DNA of 53,194 nt from an uncultured Prochlorococcus sp. GTDB lineage: Bacteria; Cyanobacteriota; Cyanobacteriia; PCC-6307; Cyanobiaceae. Numbering within the stretch: the stretch's first letter is position 1; each line of letters starts with the position of its first letter. Positions 47,702-53,194 of this stretch are shown here, in pieces. The notes beneath the pieces are model-generated. The model did no database searches. It saw only the letters and a program-made list of their open reading frames with translations, and had not been told where the DNA came from. The position numbers and the translations under genes are program-made. The DNA lies in contig CACJAC010000006.1 of the NCBI GenBank assembly GCA_902591275.1, positions 1-53,194 of the forward strand, written 5' to 3'.

Positions 47702-49210
47702 ATGAAGAATAATTTCGTAGAAAACATCAAAGATGAAAAATATTTTTATTCATTGATTGAAGGTATAGATAATAGCAAAGTTGGATTTTACAGTGTTGGT
47801 TTATACCCTGCATCACTAGCATACAACTGTGCTATGCATGGAAAATCAAATAATATTCTCTTGGCTCCTAGAGAAGATAGAGATTTGTTAGGTGCTTTCT
47901 CAAATGATGTTATTTCTGATATGGATAATGAGATTATTGAAAAGATTAAGAGAATGGGAAATTATTCTTCAGAGGGAAAAATAAAGTCTTTTGATCTAAA
48001 AGATCTTCTCTTGAAATGTGAGATAGTGATTCTTGCTTCAAATAGTAATCACATACAAGATGATGTTAAAAATGCTTTAGAACTCAGAAAAAGTTTAAAA
48101 AGAGAAAATGTGGTTCTTGGCTGTCTAGTCGGTTCTTTTTGTATTGATAATAAAAATAAAAACCCTTTTATTCTTTGTAATAAATATCCAAAATTAGCTT
48201 TTTTTACAGGATTTCATCGTCATGGAGCTTTACGAAATCCTAATGATAGTTTTACTGCAAATTTCTGCCACCCTGATGCGCTAACAGCATTAATAGGAGC
48301 ACGCATTTTGAATCAATTATCACCGAAAATTCAAGTTTCTCCTGGTGTTCATAATATTGAATGTCAATATATAAAATCAATAAAAAATATCTCATCAATA
48401 TTTGCAGGTTTTGTAAATAACTTTCATTCCGATAAGCCAGGAATGCTGCCTACCATTAATACGATTTTGTTAACTCAATGTTTAGATCAGTCCGCATCAG
48501 TATCAATAAAAGTTAGAAAAGAAAATAAATTAGAGAATAAAAATCTCTCATTAAAAGAACTTGGTTATGGTGAAGAAATAATTAGTGCCAGGGAAATAAT
48601 TAATGATAAATTTTGTGAAAAAGGAGATTATACTTTTTCTCAATTAAATGCTGTTAAGGCTGATGTCTTAGGGAGTATGACTCTACCAACTGAAGGGAAA
48701 CCAACACGGAATTTTCAAGCAGGACAAGTTTTATCAGATATGCTTTTGCAACTCAATAGATGTCCAAAAGATGTCTCAGAATTTGTAAATTGGTGTAATA
48801 AATACTCTCTCAGTCAAGGAGGTTTAGAGGGTCTAAAATCTTTAAAATTTTGGCCAGATATTTATAAAGAATTCAAAATTAAAAACAACAATTGTTCAAT
48901 GATTAATCTGATTTATTTATGCTTAAATGCTAATTCAGAAGAAAAAAAAGAAATTTATAAGGTTTTAATTAGTTCAGAAGAAATCACTAATTTTTGCCAA
49001 GAATCTGTGAAATCTGAATTATCTTTAGAACTAAATGAAAAATTAAAAGGAGATTATCTTTTTGATGATATTGAAAACTTTTACAAGAAATTATTTATTG
49101 ACAAAGAACAAGACTCCCTTAAAACAAATAAATATACTAATCAAATTTCTAAAAAAATTCCTAGTTATATCAATGTATTGAAAATTATTAATAAATATTT
49201 TAATAATTAA
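47702..49210 (+). CDS. GpsA-like NAD-dependent dehydrogenase, novel subfamily
   Basis: 502 residues. The N-terminus resembles a Rossmann fold (KVGFYSVGLYPASLAYNCAM, 26-45) with the GxGxxG motif altered to SVGLYPAS. EIVILASNSNHI fits the second strand region of glycerol-3-phosphate dehydrogenases. The C-terminal domain phrase ECQYIKSIKNISSIFAGF (220-237) matches the GpsA catalytic Lys helix; Lys228 is the likely catalytic residue. Length (about 330 in GpsA) is extended by a poorly conserved tail after about 330. Next to stpA, it could feed glycerol-3-phosphate to a glucosylglycerol pathway. That role is inference. Confidence 0.65.
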   Translation: MKNNFVENIKDEKYFYSLIEGIDNSKVGFYSVGLYPASLAYNCAMHGKSNNILLAPREDRDLLGAFSNDVISDMDNEIIEKIKRMGNYSSEGKIKSFDLKDLLLKCEIVILASNSNHIQDDVKNALELRKSLKRENVVLGCLVGSFCIDNKNKNPFILCNKYPKLAFFTGFHRHGALRNPNDSFTANFCHPDALTALIGARILNQLSPKIQVSPGVHNIECQYIKSIKNISSIFAGFVNNFHSDKPGMLPTINTILLTQCLDQSASVSIKVRKENKLENKNLSLKELGYGEEIISAREIINDKFCEKGDYTFSQLNAVKADVLGSMTLPTEGKPTRNFQAGQVLSDMLLQLNRCPKDVSEFVNWCNKYSLSQGGLEGLKSLKFWPDIYKEFKIKNNNCSMINLIYLCLNANSEEKKEIYKVLISSEEITNFCQESVKSELSLELNEKLKGDYLFDDIENFYKKLFIDKEQDSLKTNKYTNQISKKIPSYINVLKIINKYFNN

Positions 49211-49260
49211 TTATTTTTTTAATCTGTTAGATATCAAAGTTCTTAATTTATTTACTAATA

Positions 49261-49962
49261 TTGTTTGCAGGGTTAGAATTATTATGGTTTAAAAGGTTTT
49301 TTTTGAAAAAGGAATTAACTCATCGTTCTCATGAACTTAAAGCTCTTGGCTGGAATCAAGAAGACTTAACAAGATACGAAGATTTATGGGACTACAGTCA
49401 AAGATGGGGATTAATAAATTTAGAGAGAGAAGACAGACAGTTTTTAAAGAAGGCAGAAAAGTTACTCCCAAAGATCCAAAATAAAAAAATATCCGTTAAA
49501 AAATCTATTGAAGAAAAATCTTATTATCTATGGTTAAATTTTTACCTCGATGAAATTAATATTTTTAGTAATTCTAATCTTCCAAAAAATAAATATGGTG
49601 TTTGGACAATCTTAATTGAAGAGGAAATAAAACTTCTTAAGGAATTACAACCAGTTATGGGTCTTCCAGATACTTTAAAAGCTAAGAATCTATTTGAAAA
49701 TAGAAAAGAGCTTATAAATAAAGCTTTTAGCGAATTTGGTGCTAAGAACAATGATAAGTGTTTAAATTTTGATAAGGTTCTTAACAACTCTGAAAAAGAT
49801 GTAGGTAAGAATTGGAAATCAATTACTGAAAAAGATCCTGAGGCTAATAAAACTTTTCCCATAATTGATTTTGCAAATATTGAGAAACTTAGATCTGCGA
49901 TAAAAGAGGATTTCAGTTTGTATATGAAAGATAATTACCCCTCATTAAAAAAGGATTTATAA
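49261..49962 (+). CDS. helical protein of unknown function
   Basis: 233 residues, starting at TTG 49261. Mostly charged helical sequence with no membrane segments: ELLWFKRFFLKKELTHRSHELKALG (read in parts), LTRYEDLWDYSQRWG, and a C-terminal stretch FPIIDFANIEKLRSAI. An N-terminal amphipathic helix may touch membranes. I do not recognise the family. It lies 50 bases after the GpsA-like gene and 71 bases before metY. Confidence 0.7.
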   Translation: MFAGLELLWFKRFFLKKELTHRSHELKALGWNQEDLTRYEDLWDYSQRWGLINLEREDRQFLKKAEKLLPKIQNKKISVKKSIEEKSYYLWLNFYLDEINIFSNSNLPKNKYGVWTILIEEEIKLLKELQPVMGLPDTLKAKNLFENRKELINKAFSEFGAKNNDKCLNFDKVLNNSEKDVGKNWKSITEKDPEANKTFPIIDFANIEKLRSAIKEDFSLYMKDNYPSLKKDL

Positions 49963-50018
49963 ATATTTATCTTTTTTTTGTTTTTTTTTGGGACTTTTCT
50001 AAGTTAAATAGATAATAG

Positions 50019-51362
<1,344 letters not shown>

Positions 51363-51375
51363 GAAAGGAGATTTA

Positions 51376-52266
51376 TTGGCTTTAATAATTCCTAGTAACT
51401 ATCACAAGATTAGTGATGTTGAGAAAAATCATATATCTTGGATCGAACCAGAATTGGCAAAAAGACAGGATATACGTCCTCTTAGGATTGGTATTTTAAA
51501 TATCATGCCTCTTGGTAAGCAGTATGAATTTAACTTACTACATCCACTTGGTTTATCTCCTCTTCAAATTGAGCCAGTTTGGATAAAGCTTGAAACTCAC
51601 TCTTATAAAACATGGGATCTTAATCATCTAAATAATCTATACATAACTTGGGAAGAAGCAAATAATCCAGAACCGTTAGATGGAATCATTATTACTGGAG
51701 CACCTATTGAGCAGCTAGCCTTTGAGGAGGTTAAGTATTGGGATGAATTTGTGAAAATTGTAAATGAAGCAAGAAATTCTTGTGCGAGTACTCTTGGATT
51801 ATGTTGGGCGGGCTTTGCGCTGGCTTATTTAGCAGGGGTTGATAAGCAAGTTTTTGATAGGAAATTATTTGGGGTATTCCCTTTAAAAAGTCTTGTTCCT
51901 GGACACCCTTTGATGGGTACACAAGATGATGAATTTATTTGTCCTCAAAGTAGATTTGCTGGATTACCAGATTTGGAAATGGAGAAGGCCCAAAAAGAAG
52001 GGAAATTAAATTTGTTGGCTTATGGAGAAAACGTTGGATATACAATATTTGAATCTAATGATCAAAAACAACTTATGCATTTAGGTCATCCTGAGTATAC
52101 GGTGCATAGAATTATTAGTGAAATTGAAAGAGACAAAGAAAAGGGAGATGTTCCTCCACCTGAAAATTTTGATCTAAATAGTTCAAAAACCACTTGGAGA
52201 TCTCATAGGAATTTGCTTTTTCAGCAATGGCTTTGGTTTTGTTATCAACAAGTTAGTCTTAATTAA
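51376..52266 (+). CDS. metA: homoserine O-acetyltransferase (MetA family, acetyl-specific)
   Basis: MetA-family acyltransferase, 296 residues. Nucleophile Cys143 in LGLCWAGFALAY. The residue two past the TGAP motif, Glu112 (TGAPIEQL), corresponds to position 111 in E. coli/Bacillus numbering, where Glu selects acetyl-CoA and Gly selects succinyl-CoA. So the product should be O-acetylhomoserine, matching the MetY substrate. Start TTG 51376 with AGGAAAGGAG just upstream. Convergent with the SulP gene, 6 bases away. Confidence 0.92.
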   Translation: MALIIPSNYHKISDVEKNHISWIEPELAKRQDIRPLRIGILNIMPLGKQYEFNLLHPLGLSPLQIEPVWIKLETHSYKTWDLNHLNNLYITWEEANNPEPLDGIIITGAPIEQLAFEEVKYWDEFVKIVNEARNSCASTLGLCWAGFALAYLAGVDKQVFDRKLFGVFPLKSLVPGHPLMGTQDDEFICPQSRFAGLPDLEMEKAQKEGKLNLLAYGENVGYTIFESNDQKQLMHLGHPEYTVHRIISEIERDKEKGDVPPPENFDLNSSKTTWRSHRNLLFQQWLWFCYQQVSLN

Positions 52267-52272
52267 CTTTTT

Positions 52273-53194
52273 TCAATGAGCACTTTCTAAACCACCTAGT
52301 TTTTCAAATAGGTTAAGACTTTCTTTATTTAACCCTACAATTTCAACTTTAGAACCACCATTCTGGAATTTTCTAATAATTTGCTCAAGTGCAACAACGC
52401 CACTTTGATCCCAAATATGAGCTAAAGACATGTCAATTACAATATTTTCAGGATGTTCATGAATATCAAATCCTTGTAAAAAATAAATTTTACTTACAAA
52501 AAATAATTGTCCTTTTACTTTGTAGGTAGTTAAATTATTTTCTTTTACTCTTGAGACAGTTATAACTTTTGCAACTTTTCTGCTGAAAAGAATTGCAGCT
52601 AATGCAACTCCTGCAATAACTCCAAGTGCAAGATTATGAGGTTTTGTAAGCATAGTAACTGCGAAAGTCATAAGCATGACTGCAGTATCGCTTTTAGGTA
52701 TCTTTCTAATATTTTTTAATCCATTTATATCTGCTGTACTTATTGCGATCGTTATCATAATTGCTACTAAAGCAGCCATTGGGATTGCTCCAATCCAAGA
52801 CTTCAAGAGGATAATCATAATTAGTAGAGAAATACCTGAAGAGAAGGTTGATAATCTAGATTTACCACCATTTTCAGCATTCATAACAGATTGCCCAACT
52901 AAGGCACATCCTGCCATTCCACCGAATAAGGATGCCACAATATTTGCGATTCCTTGTCCTCTTGCTTCTTTATTTTTATTAGAACTTGTATCAGTTACAT
53001 CGTCTAAAATATCTTGAGTTAAAAAGGTTTCCATTAAACCCACGAGAGATATCGCAAGTGAAGTCGGTAAAATTATCCCTAATGTTTCAAGACTAAAAGG
53101 TACTTTCCCATTTTCTATTGATCCAAAAGGAAGAGAAATATTTGGTAATCCATCAGGTAATTTACCCAAATCGCTAACTGTTGGGACATCTAAA
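52273..53194 (-). CDS. SulP-family anion transporter, C-terminal part with STAS domain; 5' end outside window
   Basis: The frame is open to the right edge (visible 307 codons), so the start lies outside. It has several membrane segments and the SulP phrase TSSNKNKEARGQGIANIVASLFGG then AGCALVGQSVMNAENGGKSRLST, followed by a C-terminal STAS domain (VIDMSLAHIWDQSGVVALEQII). SulP includes sulfate transporters and cyanobacterial BicA bicarbonate transporters; the fragment does not decide. Beside metA-metY, sulfate is tempting but unproven. No start codon is assigned. Confidence 0.88.
   Translation of the reverse strand, partial: LDVPTVSDLGKLPDGLPNISLPFGSIENGKVPFSLETLGIILPTSLAISLVGLMETFLTQDILDDVTDTSSNKNKEARGQGIANIVASLFGGMAGCALVGQSVMNAENGGKSRLSTFSSGISLLIMIILLKSWIGAIPMAALVAIMITIAISTADINGLKNIRKIPKSDTAVMLMTFAVTMLTKPHNLALGVIAGVALAAILFSRKVAKVITVSRVKENNLTTYKVKGQLFFVSKIYFLQGFDIHEHPENIVIDMSLAHIWDQSGVVALEQIIRKFQNGGSKVEIVGLNKESLNLFEKLGGLESAH

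Noticed and set aside
47662..47712. 16-codon ORF overlapping the start of the GpsA-like gene
   Set aside because: Very short and Lys-rich as expected by chance in AT-rich sequence; no attenuator structure was seen.
49959..49979. AT palindrome followed by T tract as a terminator after the 233-residue gene
   Set aside because: ATAAATATTTAT is entirely A/T and too weak to call; the stop codon itself lies in it.

Overview
The window reads as a high-light-adapted Prochlorococcus chromosome segment (marine picocyanobacterium). The reasons are the very AT-rich and tightly packed sequence, a Pcb divinyl-chlorophyll antenna gene, an epsilon-type lycopene cyclase, phylloquinone genes (menD, menB), a cyanobacterial GlgA, and several DUF families typical of cyanobacteria (DUF697, DUF760, DUF1350, DUF3721, DUF4336, TIGR02450). 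I see no rRNA, tRNA, CRISPR array, insertion sequence or prophage. About ten genes use TTG or GTG starts, and one (comB) appears to start at ATT.

Layout. 1-8763 (minus strand): an M3 peptidase cut by the window edge, then ndhD, thrB, glk, thrS, trpS and a small Arg/Gly-rich protein that overlaps trpS. 8929-14005 (plus): a DUF697 membrane protein, a three-gene manganese-type ABC importer (mntC, mntA, mntB) and a DUF4336 protein overlapping mntB; together a candidate five-gene metal operon. 14011-14976 (minus): DUF760 and lepB. 15027-20556 (plus): menD, menB, glgA, murF. 20558-24160 (minus): glmU, an MnmC-like methyltransferase, aroA. 24292-30830 (plus): comB, a Nit1-type amidase, amiC, murI, sds, acs. 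30827-35239: DUF1350 (minus), a DEDDh exonuclease, a 5-residue-periodic glycine-repeat protein with a DUF3721 tail (minus), hisS and three small proteins.

35240-35790 is the only gap above 300 bases between the longer genes. It holds a 58-codon minus-strand ORF and perhaps a 30-codon plus-strand ORF just upstream of pcbA. pcbA ends in the only clear intrinsic terminator in the window. 36943-46280 holds gltS, small hypotheticals, a GST-like protein, a membrane-anchored T5orf172/GIY-YIG-like protein, an SDR, the epsilon lycopene cyclase, a POR-like SDR, an MscS channel, an isochorismatase-like hydrolase, a Fur-family regulator and an ArsS-like radical SAM enzyme. 46321-53194 holds stpA, divergent from a GpsA-like dehydrogenase, an unknown gene, the methionine pair metY-metA, and a SulP anion transporter that runs off the end.

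The genes are mostly core metabolism: wall synthesis (murF, glmU, murI, amiC), aromatic and phylloquinone synthesis (aroA, menD, menB), amino acids (thrB, metA, metY), tRNA charging (thrS, trpS, hisS), and light harvesting with carotenoids (pcbA, crtL-e). Most interesting for follow-up are the stpA/GpsA-like pair, the DUF697-Mnt-DUF4336 cluster, the glycine-repeat protein, the POR-like SDR, the unlisted small ORFs before pcbA and the membrane T5orf172 protein. All assignments come from reading motifs by eye; no search was run.
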